A stretch of DNA of 64,000 nucleotides, from the NCBI GenBank assembly GCA_039105265.1, contig JAPFFF010000009.1, forward strand, positions 3,534,001 through 3,598,000, written 5' to 3'. Below are positions 52,701-61,605 of the stretch, piece after piece (within the stretch, counting starts at the first letter, position 1; the number at the start of each line of letters is the position of its first letter). Source of the stretch: Tritrichomonas musculus (taxonomy: Eukaryota > Parabasalia > Tritrichomonadida > Tritrichomonadidae). A program made the translations under genes and the position numbers. The notes under the pieces were generated by a model that saw nothing but the letters and a program-made list of their open reading frames with translations, ran no database searches and was not told the origin of the DNA.

Positions 52701-54293
52701 TATGTCATCTAATAAATTTTCAACGGAATCAATGACAGATGATTCAAAAGTAAGTCTCATTTTATTCAATTTAATTGCCACTTTTTGGACTTGGCGGTTA
52801 GGCACTAAAATTGCACGTTTAACAATCGTCTCAATAAAAGATGAATATTTATGAAGAAGTTGAAAATCATGCTTCGTTGAATGATAATAAATAAAAAGTG
52901 ATGAAACAATAGGAAAGTCAGAAGAATGATTAACTTTTTCTATATACCTCTCAATTTTGAATTCATTAAATTTTTCAATTGAAATTTTTACAATTTGATT
53001 GAACAGATACGAAATCCCTGAAGCCATAAAAGAATCAATTTGTGGATTTGAAAGAATAATCATCAATAATTGGGGAAGTTGACTTAACTTTTCATTTGTG
53101 AATTCACAATTTTTTAGATAAAATAAAAAGCCACAAAATCCAGCAACAAATTGTTCATCACTTCTTGAATGGATTTTTTCAAATGACCATTTAAACAATT
53201 TTTCTGGAAATTCATTTTTACTCGAATCATCCAATTCAACAAAAATTTGAGAAAAAAAATTATTTGAAAGCTTTTTAAATTTTGATAACGAAACTTTTTC
53301 AATTTCTCCTTTCAAATCTTTCACATCACCAATAATCTTCTCAAAGTCACTTTCATAATCATCACTCCTTCCAACTCTATCCGCATCCAATAAACCAGAA
53401 TAACTGTTCTTTTCTAACGAACTTTTTAAATTTTCATCAAAATTTTGAAATTTTTCATTTTTTTGTTTCACAAATTTTCGGATTCTCGGCGTGTTTGGCG
53501 CCGTTTTCGGCGAGCTTGGCTGATAAACAGAAAGGTTCTGATTCATGCTTCTCATTCTTCTTCTTCTCTTCATCAAAATTGACATTCTCGCTCGTGTTTC
53601 ACTGTTTTTTTCTTCATTACAGAAAAAATCTTCCCTCTCAAGCATTTCAGACTCGACAATGATGCATTGCTTCGGACTTATATTGAGGTCTTTCAACACA
53701 GATCTATCGTCCAGATACAAACCGTTATAAAGCAGTTTTATTGAAAAAGTGTTTTTATTCGCATGCCGCATTAATTCATCCTTTATTTCGGCAACAGTTG
53801 TTTCTTCTGGAAATTCAAACCTGTAGGCTTCATGCTGCATCAAAAATAAAAGCGTTTGCTTGTTTATCGGCCTCTCAATTTTGATTTGAATGTGCTTATT
53901 CAATGGAATTCTGAGATCGCGAATTAATTGCGAATCTTGGAGTTCAATTTCGTGCAAAAAAAGCTTGATGCTCTCTGGATGAACATGAAATCGCGGTGAG
54001 AGCATCTTTTTGGCTGTTAAAATTGTCCAGTTCGTTTTGAATGGTATTGAAAATGGAGAGGATTGGCGATATTGAAAACTGAGTCGAGGAAGAATAAATG
54101 AAATATCGTGGTTTTCTGTGGGATTGAATATTGTTGAGCGAATCGGAGTGGTATTTAGATGATTTCTTTGAGTTTGAGAAAAATTATGATTGAAATATGA
54201 TAAATCATCTCGAGTTGTGCTAATTGCTGAATTACAACTTACTTTTTCATCATAATTTGCCCCTGGTGGAGGTTTATTGTGCATACTCTTCAT
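46791..54293 (-). CDS. TOR-like PIKK with tandem N-terminal ubiquitin-like domains
   Basis: A 2,500-residue phosphatidylinositol-kinase-related protein kinase. Residues ~72-140 and ~147-214 look like two ubiquitin-like folds (second: YRFEFPEETTVAEIKDELMR, KLLYNGLYLDDRSVLKDLN). Then come ~1,300 residues of HEAT-type helices, a FAT-type helical region, and the kinase: LVVPGFYS, PRKIRIIGSNG, YLLKGREDLRLDQRVMQLF (ATP-binding Lys), GLIAWAERGETLYSLI, IGYIVGIGDRHPSNILV (2299-2315), HIDFSDVF, VPFRLTRM. It ends in a FATC domain, AQMFYGWVPYW, matching the TOR tail (CQCYIGWCPFW). These motifs favour TOR over ATM/ATR/DNA-PK. The metal-binding DFG reads DFS (near 47316), which is unusual. I cannot find a clear FRB domain. 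TOR controls growth in response to nutrients. Confidence 0.9.
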   Translation of the reverse strand: MKSMHNKPPPGANYDEKVSCNSAISTTRDDLSYFNHNFSQTQRNHLNTTPIRSTIFNPTENHDISFILPRLSFQYRQSSPFSIPFKTNWTILTAKKMLSPRFHVHPESIKLFLHEIELQDSQLIRDLRIPLNKHIQIKIERPINKQTLLFLMQHEAYRFEFPEETTVAEIKDELMRHANKNTFSIKLLYNGLYLDDRSVLKDLNISPKQCIIVESEMLEREDFFCNEEKNSETRARMSILMKRRRRMRSMNQNLSVYQPSSPKTAPNTPRIRKFVKQKNEKFQNFDENLKSSLEKNSYSGLLDADRVGRSDDYESDFEKIIGDVKDLKGEIEKVSLSKFKKLSNNFFSQIFVELDDSSKNEFPEKLFKWSFEKIHSRSDEQFVAGFCGFLFYLKNCEFTNEKLSQLPQLLMIILSNPQIDSFMASGISYLFNQIVKISIEKFNEFKIERYIEKVNHSSDFPIVSSLFIYYHSTKHDFQLLHKYSSFIETIVKRAILVPNRQVQKVAIKLNKMRLTFESSVIDSVENLLDDIKNELQNPNDQELTGLFLLLCSLFESNRNICEGKFNEIFFSIEIFFRGHSSENYLSFLSDFCEFFKNQINKEEEAIFSIVFSNDISFLNRIENCQNVTKIMKHLSSKFCPYINDVCCKMNQLSQDCYFVLMKSVIQNMPKIVDQQFVIDSFKKLELTKYFVDTFVVFIHVYKSNIFDLVKIAIQKIESERIESIQFLSEISFLNEFPLSDFWNVVFDCLKKPEEFRVASIQALNSMIQRFEPQEQNLKFFSLLMFAYNDESSKVKLAFLNSIDDRILPLFESSSLFLFLKEFYYDDDFEVSKASLSLMNKSSSLVLNFFNEKLNEFSDVFYQIPTKKEQKKFLKILPYLIKKSDDAVISHSQRLTDFLLKILNSKSFHFTCQENRMSEIANIKNDIKIRIFALKSFRSLIKIDSNNQENLSESIESITNQLFVYKKRSLHISALKTLRTFFHNFKICESLFFLNFNKRIFQFIQTSPDAKVNLQALKLLGSIGPLVFPEVKIARNQELYPLFDSSKREQSFLNFVMNYILKELRTKDKRNDLSSLSKSILYIFQHDAQKCLDFLDPIVDIFSTISDFDYFHFFKVIVSAVGIRILPHADTIYKLVFPSLVPKMSLEPVELLNTLIFELKVAFVPYSNSTFSKICSILNENCDLEVENALLLSLTLIVIYANGSLLIYFNTLKSVLKSRKQNLSGHSLYPFLFLGQVLYNCPSEIIIIPSLRIAFQLHESKGILDEIAFSLINVMLIKYSEIISKLPLDEKSKDFVDQVKSRGHKIESIRNIINCNLKSKKEFLKDLEPTPSIQEMQAESSYTNETIKNVIFNKMKSFVDAKDWLLQITQSLVLCSKSPAIRGSFELLSQSPKFASELFPYVIVSVSENSTEEERSLLSDYLLSIVDNNATDETLSVIAEACDLMDRSNFSLFEKSSDCGRISERSCSLYEALRFYGKSNDKEFITNLLRIDAILKQKEAALGLLQIYDSHRNDSSLLEALSMWSEARRRCQLNHDLVGFLRCSMHLEDWESVGKHIDDFNSYNKEMKQEVALIFATAARNTNKNPTFFLNEIKNEDPMTCMLHSIVLIDQNQLDDAAAWIRKGLSLICLNKTSFSSQSYEPAIHSICLASNFVELNDIISQKKKKKSKNQILKRWKLKSSDYIKRDATQLCYVCHLRELFQWNEEQLLNFHIDFVEYLRKLKEWELFDQNFKRLFKNCNDERVMLIMAKSQYDRGIIKNLSVFEEIIKRLTKKDGVYCDAICAYASRFPISPDIILKIKEVIEIQPTRVCAWKYWSYFNFGCIKKGEKQKNIIEFASNAIHGFSKLVQLTSPSFHYLCQLCSIFFTYGPKLYNFKDMVKNLTSLSNSSILQIIPQLFIQLNHSSEEVRETVYIIIKKFAEKHFQALTMPLCFISNTNTKDFHNFLLKIMNDIKNDNHMIVMKEAKNFVDSMITIAITDIEKVLQLLDTVINYQQPNNHIQKITSLFERIKVLLKKEHYGYVANVLSRSIVQLILIKLDEINHPNIALGDQYKSNAIRALSILYQRQELYSTIDINEMNIPNFPYSPLSLVVPGFYSVNEKPITIEKICKILKTIPSQKKPRKIRIIGSNGKKYKYLLKGREDLRLDQRVMQLFLLINCILQEDKYITEKNIKIHGFPIIPLATNAGLIAWAERGETLYSLINWHRRIIKSNYVNEKNKIMVYDDNSNIEQHYIHFIFNNNIGYAIKLSSIQKLELYRTLCSLSPDDDLRESLWLRSTNSEIWFSQINNFARSNGLMSIIGYIVGIGDRHPSNILVKKDTGNVVHIDFSDVFEKANFRSYVHETVPFRLTRMIVRALGPSGFHGVFEFTAKKILSLLRKNKETILAFLDIFVQDPISDTLWYSNFDNKMISDDDSNLNLSLSSVSESISNCIDDEIADADLNEKLRFSILEKAIERVKDKLNGNEFENQKLDPSEQTDKLIEIATNEMNLAQMFYGWVPYW

Positions 54294-54746
54294 TTTTTCA
54301 TTTATTCTATTTGTTTATTTTATTTTAATAGAAAATTGAATGATTTCATTTATCGAAATTGAATAACCGCTAAAATTCTTAATCACTAAAATTTAACAAA
54401 AAAATGGTTACTTTTTTTATTTCAAATGAATCAAATATATCAGAATATATATATATATAAATAACTTAAATGATCAGTTTAATGCATATATATATATATT
54501 TCTTATTTGAAAAATACGATTTTTTTAATCAATTAAGAAATCAAATATATTAAATTGGAATTAATTATTCAGATGAACCAAAAGAAACCAAAGAACAAAC
54601 AATATATAACTATATTTTTTATATAATAAGATAAAATGATATTAAGAATTCACTTTTTTTATGTAAAATGACAAAAAAAATTTTTTTCAATAAAAAAATC
54701 ATTTTCAACAAAAAGGATCTATATAATCAATCATTACAAAGAGTCA

Positions 54747-54788
<42 letters not shown>

Positions 54789-54851
54789 AAGCAATAAATA
54801 TAAGACAATTAGTTTACTTCATTTGGCATAAAACTTGTTGTCTTATTTTTT
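54294..54851. other. Intergenic region with (TA)n and (TAA)n runs
   Basis: It separates two minus-strand genes. Simple repeats occur at 54449-54460, 54488-54500 and 54746-54788 (TA then TAA). A 63-codon frame across them is fortuitous. Confidence 0.5.
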
Positions 54852-57017
54852 TTATTTGATTAAATCAAATTCCCCTGGAAAAAGTGACTCCAATTTCAGA
54901 AAGAGTGAATGAATCATTTTTGGTGAAACACACATTTTTAATTTTCTAATGAATTTATCAAAATCATCTCTAGAATCAATAAATCCATAAATTTGAATCA
55001 TTTTCAAAACAGCTTCTTCATTGAAATTTTCAATCAGGCACAAAAGATTATTCAATGAAACTCTCCTCCTGAAGTAATCAAACATTTTCCTCTCTTTTTT
55101 CTCGTTTTTAATCTCAGCAAGCTGCCAATCAAGAAACAACAAGGTCAGACTCGTGTTCCGAAAAATGCTCAGGACAAAAACAAGAATCATGTTTTCCATT
55201 CCTTCTTTTTCAATCAAAATTCGAAACGCATCATGAGATGCAGTCTGAACCATATCCGCATAGACACTGAACAAGACGCCTACAAATGACATTTCCTGGT
55301 TTCTATGAGCGTACAAGAAATTGAACAATGAATCGTCATAGAAACTTCGCATGTAGAAATTCGCCGAGTTTTCGTCGATCTTGTCATCTGTCGAACTAGC
55401 GACAGCAAAAGTGATCTGCAGCAGGCAAGGAATGATTATGCTGTAGTTGGCCGATGAAATAGAATTCAATAGATGCATTAAATTCAATTTATCTAATAAA
55501 TTTCCTTCTTCACTTTCATCTTCTTCATCTTCTTCATTTAAATTATTATCATTTTCATTTTCACCTTCATTTTTTCCATTTTTACTATTATCAATTCCAT
55601 TTCCGTTATTATCATTTTCATTTTCACCTTCATTTTTTCCATTTTTACTATTATCAATTCCATTTCCATTATTATCATTTTCATTTTCACCTTCATTTTT
55701 TCCATTTTTATTTCTATTGTCGTTATTTCCAATTTGCTTTGTTTTTCCGTATTCAAAATTTCTATTATTTTCATTATGATTTTCAATTTCATTTAAAATT
55801 TCAATGCTTTTATATTTTCTAGTATTTCGGCCATTTCTATTCAAATTAAAATTTCCATCTCTCATTATTTTGTCACATTTGTTCCCATGAATATTTTCAA
55901 TGTTTTGCCCAGTTATAAAATTTTTGTCTTTTTTAAAATCTTTGTCATGATAATTACTTAAATTACTTTGACCAACTTTAAAATTTTTAATTTTTTTGTA
56001 ATTTTGATAAAAATTGAGTAAAATTTGATTTTCATCTTCTTTTTCTTCGTAGTTATAAAGGTAGTAATGAATCAAATCGATGTCATTAATGTCGATTAGA
56101 TAGGACAAGACAAACTTATTTGGCTGACATTTCTTCTCGCAAAGATGAATGATGTCATAGTTACGTCCAAAGAAAGCGAAGCACTGAAGATTGCCATCCA
56201 AAATGATCCCATCCTGAATCCACAAGTACTTGAACACTGTAACAGATCCATATAATGCAGCAACATGAATAAGAGACGGCTGTTTGGTAACTTTTTCTAA
56301 GCAAATTCTTTCATAGAAAGAAAAGTCAAAGTGATAATTGACATCAATATTGTTACTAGACAAAAGTGACTGAAAAGTGTCAATGTCATCATCACGAATT
56401 GCCTTGTGAAGTGACGATGGATGGTGGTTTAAATGACGATAATAAAGATGTTTTTCAGGATCGTCTCTAACAATCTTATAAAAAGTTTCAACGTCAACAA
56501 GATGCTCGTTGTTGTCGTTATAAAAAAGTGTCTTCTCTCTAATTTTAACGTATTCTCTATCGTACTTTTCAATTTCCGGTAAAAAATTGACAAACAAGAT
56601 CCGGTTGAAGTTCGACTTCTCAATAATTGAAGGAAGGCCGATCATTCCCTTCTCAAACATCAAATTAATGATAGAAAAGTTGATCGGCAAACTGAGCTCA
56701 ATAAGGTTGGCTTCACTAACGTTCGCCTTCTTCAGGTCCGATAGGAAACTGTGACCGATATCAACAATGAGTTCCAATTGTTTGAAATTAACGTACGAAA
56801 AGTGGAAGATGTTGTAGAGAAAGAAAATGGCACTAGAGTGGTCTTTGAAAAAGACGTCATGGTTCTCTTTTATAAAGCTTATCGTGCTTGTTAAAGAATC
56901 AGAGCTGATGTGGCCGAGCTGGTCTTGGAAAGACATGATGATCTCGTACCTCTCCTTATTATTTGCAATAAATGCATCTACATCGTCTTTTAGGTGAGCT
57001 AGTTCAATATGGTTCAT
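54852..57017 (-). CDS. Ankyrin-type protein (DUF3447-like) with low-complexity insert
   Basis: A 721-residue protein of the large trichomonad ankyrin family. The N-terminal ~230 residues are helical, with a long MSFQDQLGHISSDSL-type start. Ankyrin-like units then run ~205-320 (SSLHKAIRDDDIDTFQSLLS, LIHVAALYGSVTVFKYLW). Between ~340 and 500 lies an Asn/Lys/Glu-rich insert containing about three copies of a 21-residue unit (NGNGIDNSKNGKNEGENEND, 63 bp each). The helical C-terminus (~510-721) has more ankyrin-like pairs. Such proteins usually mediate protein contacts; no specific partner is known. Confidence 0.8.
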   Translation of the reverse strand: MNHIELAHLKDDVDAFIANNKERYEIIMSFQDQLGHISSDSLTSTISFIKENHDVFFKDHSSAIFFLYNIFHFSYVNFKQLELIVDIGHSFLSDLKKANVSEANLIELSLPINFSIINLMFEKGMIGLPSIIEKSNFNRILFVNFLPEIEKYDREYVKIREKTLFYNDNNEHLVDVETFYKIVRDDPEKHLYYRHLNHHPSSLHKAIRDDDIDTFQSLLSSNNIDVNYHFDFSFYERICLEKVTKQPSLIHVAALYGSVTVFKYLWIQDGIILDGNLQCFAFFGRNYDIIHLCEKKCQPNKFVLSYLIDINDIDLIHYYLYNYEEKEDENQILLNFYQNYKKIKNFKVGQSNLSNYHDKDFKKDKNFITGQNIENIHGNKCDKIMRDGNFNLNRNGRNTRKYKSIEILNEIENHNENNRNFEYGKTKQIGNNDNRNKNGKNEGENENDNNGNGIDNSKNGKNEGENENDNNGNGIDNSKNGKNEGENENDNNLNEEDEEDESEEGNLLDKLNLMHLLNSISSANYSIIIPCLLQITFAVASSTDDKIDENSANFYMRSFYDDSLFNFLYAHRNQEMSFVGVLFSVYADMVQTASHDAFRILIEKEGMENMILVFVLSIFRNTSLTLLFLDWQLAEIKNEKKERKMFDYFRRRVSLNNLLCLIENFNEEAVLKMIQIYGFIDSRDDFDKFIRKLKMCVSPKMIHSLFLKLESLFPGEFDLIK
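55540..55722 (-). repeat. 63-bp coding repeats in the ankyrin-type gene
   Basis: About three tandem copies of a 63-bp unit (21 residues, NGNGIDNSKNGKNEGENEND plus one) occur in frame. Copies are nearly identical, indicating recent slippage or unequal exchange. Confidence 0.85.
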
Positions 57018-58211
57018 AATTATATAATAAAAATTTTTGTCAATTGAAATAAAATTTTTTTTTTTATCATTTTCATAAAAAGTGAACTTCCTAGTGAATG
57101 TATCTTTTTTTTTTTTTTTTGAATTTGCGACATAATATATAATTCAAAAGATTAATTTGAATATATATTTATTTCAAAAATGTCTTATTATTTATCAATT
57201 AAATATTGCGTATTGGCATGTAATCTTAAGGATGCAGTAGAAAATTGGTAACTTCGTTATGACAAATGATCATGAATACATTAAGCGATACTAATAGAAG
57301 AGAAACCATAATAATATTTATAATATTTAAAATAACTATATTATTTAGTACCAATCAAAGAATTTAAATATCAAAAAACTTGTTGAAATCATATGAATAT
57401 TTGATTACATGATAATCGAAAGTAAATAATAATAAAAAAAATTGATGATTCAATATTAAAACAATTATTGGACCATAACAATCTGATTAGGTGATTATTT
57501 GCAATTCTCCATTGAATATATATATATATAAAATCAACATTGTATCAAATAACCAAATTTCAGGAGTAGGAAAAAACATGAAAAAGATTAATTAAAGTGG
57601 CTGCCAAATCACAAGAAGAAAACGATCCAAAATCTTAAATGTGCAGTTATAAGCTATTACGCCAATATAAATATAAGTTTGATAGTCAGGTTGATTTAAT
57701 AGATAAAAAACCGTTTTAATTTGTTTTAAAAAAATATTGGTAAATGCTATATATGTTTTATTTGTTTTCACATATTATCAATTAAATTTATGTTAAATAC
57801 TTAAAAAACATATTTTTTTCTTTCTAGTAATATCAGGAACATTAATTATCATTATATTTTTCATTAGAATTGCAAATAGATGCTTTAATTTCTATATCAC
57901 ATCAAAAAGATTTTTTTGCACCAATGAAAAGAACCATTTACTAAAATTGATGTATCAATACTATTCATCATCACAAACTTTTTTTTCGCATTTTTTTGCT
58001 TTTTTTATCCTCTTTATTTTATTAAATCATTAATGATACATTTAATATACAATAGGCTATTTATGGATAAATTTTATTCAAAAAATAAAAAAATTTCTGA
58101 AGCTTAATTTAATTTATCTATCTGTTTTATGAAATTTGAATAAATCATTTAAATGATCAAAAATTTTCAATCATAATTTTTTTTGATTATATTTTTTCCC
58201 TTATTTGTGGA
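57018..58211. other. Intergenic region of 1.2 kb, no gene supported
   Basis: Divergent promoter region between the ankyrin-type gene and LRR-PP2C. Poly-T runs near 57100 and a TA run near 57520; nothing else was seen. Confidence 0.5.
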
Positions 58212-61079
58212 ATGGGAAACCAGCAATCAGAAGCCAAAATTACCAAAAGATCAAAAATAATTGATTTAACTGATCAAGTTATTAAAAAAATACCACCAAT
58301 ACCAAGAGATAATAATGTTCGCACACTAATTTTAACTAGAACATATATAACAGATCTTCCAATGCCACTTCCAAGATTAAAAACTCTTATCCTTTCAAAT
58401 AATCTTTATACAACTCTTCCACCAGATTTTGAAGATGCATTTATGTCATACACCAAATTAGAGAGCCTTGATCTCAGTGGAAACAAGCTTGAAGAATATC
58501 CTACAATGATTGATGCAGTCCAAACTTTGAAAGTATTAAATTTATTTTGCAATAAATTAAAAACTTTTCCAACTACATTAGTTTCAATTGAAGAATTAAA
58601 TATTGGAAACAATTCATTTACTACGATTCCAAAACTCCCAAAATCGATTACATCTCTTACATACGATTTTAATCTTCTTTCTGATTTATCTTTCGCAAAT
58701 TCCAAGATAACGTATTTATCATTAGAACTAGTTGGACTTAAAAGTATTGATGCGGATATAAAGCTCCCTAAACTTGAAACACTTAATTTAGCTCGGAATT
58801 GTTTAATAGAAATACCAAATTTCCAAAAAGTTTCTCCAATGTTGAAAATACTTAATTTATCTGACAATTTTATAACTGTTTTTCCATCACCACCACAAAC
58901 TATCGAAAATTTGAATTTGCACTCTAATCAAATATCTGAAATACCGGATATTATTGCTGATTTGCATTCCCTTAAAATATTAGATGTTGGTGACAATAAT
59001 TTGACATACATTCCACAACTCCCTGATACAATCTCTGAATTTATATTTTCTCAAAATTCAGTTACTAAAGCTAAATCCTCATATACTCCAAATCTTAAAA
59101 GACTACTTCTTCGAGATAACAATTTATCCGAATATCCATCATATAAATCTTCTAAAGTTCGTGAAATTTTAGCTTGCAACAACCAAATTACAAAGATTGA
59201 TCCTTTAGTTTTCAATGAAACAGCCCTCCGTATTGATTATAGCAATAATTTGATTACTAACGTCCCATCCAATCTTTTTAAATTAAATTATTTGAGCGCC
59301 TTGTTTTTAGCAAATAATCAAATAAAAACTCTTCCAAATTCAATCACAAATGCACGCATCTTAACATTATTAAACTTGACAAACAATCCAATTAAAGAAC
59401 TTCCCCCATTACCAAGCACATTACAAAATCTTTACATTGGCTATTGCGGAATTAAATCACTTAGTGGCTGCCTCAAAAATTGTGGAAAATTGGTTCTTCT
59501 TGATGCCCCTGGTAATAAATTAACAGACCTTCCAAGTCTTCCATCGATTAAACGCCTTATTTTATCAAGAAACTCTTTTCAATCATTCCCTGAACGTCTT
59601 CCTCAAAGATTAATAACTCTTGATCTTTCATGTAATCAAATTTCAACTCTTCCAGATAACTTCTATTTTCCAGAACTTGACGAACTCGATTTTTCATATA
59701 ATCCTATATCTAATATACCAAATAATTTCAAATGCCCTAAATTGAAATTTCTTAAATTAAATAACACACAAATCAAGACTCATATTTACATATCACAGTT
59801 CTTTAATACTAACAATTGTTCAGAGCTACAAACTCTTGATATTATAAATACAGGAATAACTTTTGATAAAGAACCTAATGTTCGTGAACTTTTTGTGGAC
59901 AAACGTCTTCCACAATACAAAACAAAGCATGTCAAAGAAGTCACTTTAAGCTCATATATCTCATTCAGTGAAATGAAAGGTGTTAGAGATGAGATGGAAG
60001 ATGCGATAACTATCAGATCTTTAGTCCAAAAAGATGTTGATGTTTATGGTGTTTTTGATGGTCATGGGGGTAAGTCTACATCAGCATTTTGTTCAATTTT
60101 TATGGGTGATGCTTTGCGTATTGGTGAAGCTAAATGCACAAGAAAATTTGTTTATTCAATTTTAAAGAAACTTGACAATATTATCAGAAAAAGAACATTT
60201 GGTGACGGTTCAACAGTTGCTTGTTGCGTTTTTAATGGCGAAAAAGTTATTTCCGCTCATGTTGGTGATTCACGAATATTAATTATTGATGAAAGTGGAA
60301 AAGTCAAATTTAGCACAGTTGATCATAAAGCTATTAATAGAGGAGAATTCGAACGTATTCACATGGAAGGAAGTCGAATTGAAAATAATAGAACATATGG
60401 GATGATTGCCTTAGGTCGTTCATTTGGAGATATTAATATACCAGGAATTAGTGCAGAACCCGAAATTCATCAGTATATGGTTGATGATGACGATAAATGG
60501 ATTATTCTTGCTTGCGATGGGGTTTTCGATGTTCTCGAAAACGATTACATCGGTCAAATTGCATCTAAGGCCAACAATGCATCAGAACTTGCTTATGATA
60601 TTAGGAATATTGCTTATGCAAATTTATCAACAGATAATATTACAGTAATTGTTGTTGATATTAAAGAGAGGAAAAAACAAATGGAAAATATAAAAAGTAA
60701 TTCATTATTAAGTAAAATGGATGATCAATCTGACGACGGTGATGATGACAATTTTACAGTTACGCCTGTTCATTTACATTTCGATTTGAAAGATGTCGAT
60801 CCTTCATTGTATATGTCATCGGGGATGTCCTCTTGTACAAGTTCTACTTGGTCTTTCTTATCAAAAGAAACAAACGAAGGTATCGCTAATCAAACATATA
60901 TTGATTATGACGTTGGCAACTCTATTTTAAAGCAGCCAAGTACCTTTGAAGATTTGAATATTAAAGAAGATATTACAATTCCAATATCCAATGAAGAAAA
61001 TGACAGTGAAAAAGATAATAGCGACAAAGATGATAATAACGATAAAGATGATAATAATTCAAAAAATGACAGTGATTAA
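58212..61079 (+). CDS. LRR-PP2C protein phosphatase with myristoylation signal
   Basis: A 955-residue protein. The start MGNQQSEAK fits N-myristoylation (Gly2, Ser6), suggesting membrane attachment. Residues ~35-560 carry about 20 leucine-rich repeats (LESLDLSGNKLEEYPTMIDA, KILNLSDNFITVFPSPPQTI). Residues ~583-815 are a PP2C (PPM) phosphatase with its metal-binding motifs intact: RDEMED (~593), VFDGHGG (~612), ACDGVFDV (~766) and TDNITVIVV (~806); also SAHVGDSR and ALGRSFGD. The tail (816-955) is acidic and disordered. PHLPP and LRR-adenylyl-cyclase-type proteins share the LRR-PP2C order. It dephosphorylates Ser/Thr with Mn/Mg. It is intronless and looks active. Confidence 0.92.
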   Translation: MGNQQSEAKITKRSKIIDLTDQVIKKIPPIPRDNNVRTLILTRTYITDLPMPLPRLKTLILSNNLYTTLPPDFEDAFMSYTKLESLDLSGNKLEEYPTMIDAVQTLKVLNLFCNKLKTFPTTLVSIEELNIGNNSFTTIPKLPKSITSLTYDFNLLSDLSFANSKITYLSLELVGLKSIDADIKLPKLETLNLARNCLIEIPNFQKVSPMLKILNLSDNFITVFPSPPQTIENLNLHSNQISEIPDIIADLHSLKILDVGDNNLTYIPQLPDTISEFIFSQNSVTKAKSSYTPNLKRLLLRDNNLSEYPSYKSSKVREILACNNQITKIDPLVFNETALRIDYSNNLITNVPSNLFKLNYLSALFLANNQIKTLPNSITNARILTLLNLTNNPIKELPPLPSTLQNLYIGYCGIKSLSGCLKNCGKLVLLDAPGNKLTDLPSLPSIKRLILSRNSFQSFPERLPQRLITLDLSCNQISTLPDNFYFPELDELDFSYNPISNIPNNFKCPKLKFLKLNNTQIKTHIYISQFFNTNNCSELQTLDIINTGITFDKEPNVRELFVDKRLPQYKTKHVKEVTLSSYISFSEMKGVRDEMEDAITIRSLVQKDVDVYGVFDGHGGKSTSAFCSIFMGDALRIGEAKCTRKFVYSILKKLDNIIRKRTFGDGSTVACCVFNGEKVISAHVGDSRILIIDESGKVKFSTVDHKAINRGEFERIHMEGSRIENNRTYGMIALGRSFGDINIPGISAEPEIHQYMVDDDDKWIILACDGVFDVLENDYIGQIASKANNASELAYDIRNIAYANLSTDNITVIVVDIKERKKQMENIKSNSLLSKMDDQSDDGDDDNFTVTPVHLHFDLKDVDPSLYMSSGMSSCTSSTWSFLSKETNEGIANQTYIDYDVGNSILKQPSTFEDLNIKEDITIPISNEENDSEKDNSDKDDNNDKDDNNSKNDSD

Positions 61080-61605
61080 TAAGAAAAGCTAAAAATCGTG
61101 TATTTTATTTTTTAGATTTATTATATTTATTGCCCAGTTTTAATAATTTGTTATTATTAACTGGTCATTTATATTTGTCTCGACTAGCTCCAAAATGTTA
61201 AATTCTAAATACAAAAAATAGACATATTATTTTTATTGTAATAAAAAAAATTTGCAATAACTCAAAAGTTTTTTTTTACCTCATACATTAATTTGAGTAT
61301 AATGTATATAATAAAAAACTTTTATAAGTTTATTTTTTCATATCTTCTAAAAAATTAGTAAGATAAAAAAGTAAAAAAAAAAAAAAAAAACGTTATTATA
61401 ACAATAATAACGTGTTTTTTTGTGAAATATTAATTGAAATTTTTGCGAAGAAATAATTTAATAGAAATTTCAAAGAGGAAAACGAACATATCAGAATTTG
61501 ATAAAAATTGTATATCAAAATTTGAATATGTTCAGTTTTTCACATATTTTGAAGTTGACAATTCAAGTTTTTCTATTTAAATAAATACGTTAATTTAGAG
61601 ATAAA
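61080..61605. other. Intergenic region, no feature seen
   Basis: 526 bp of AT-rich spacer between two plus-strand genes, with a ~20-base A run near 61373-61390 and an AACGTTATTATAACAATAATAACGTG imperfect palindrome region (61389-61414). Confidence 0.4.
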
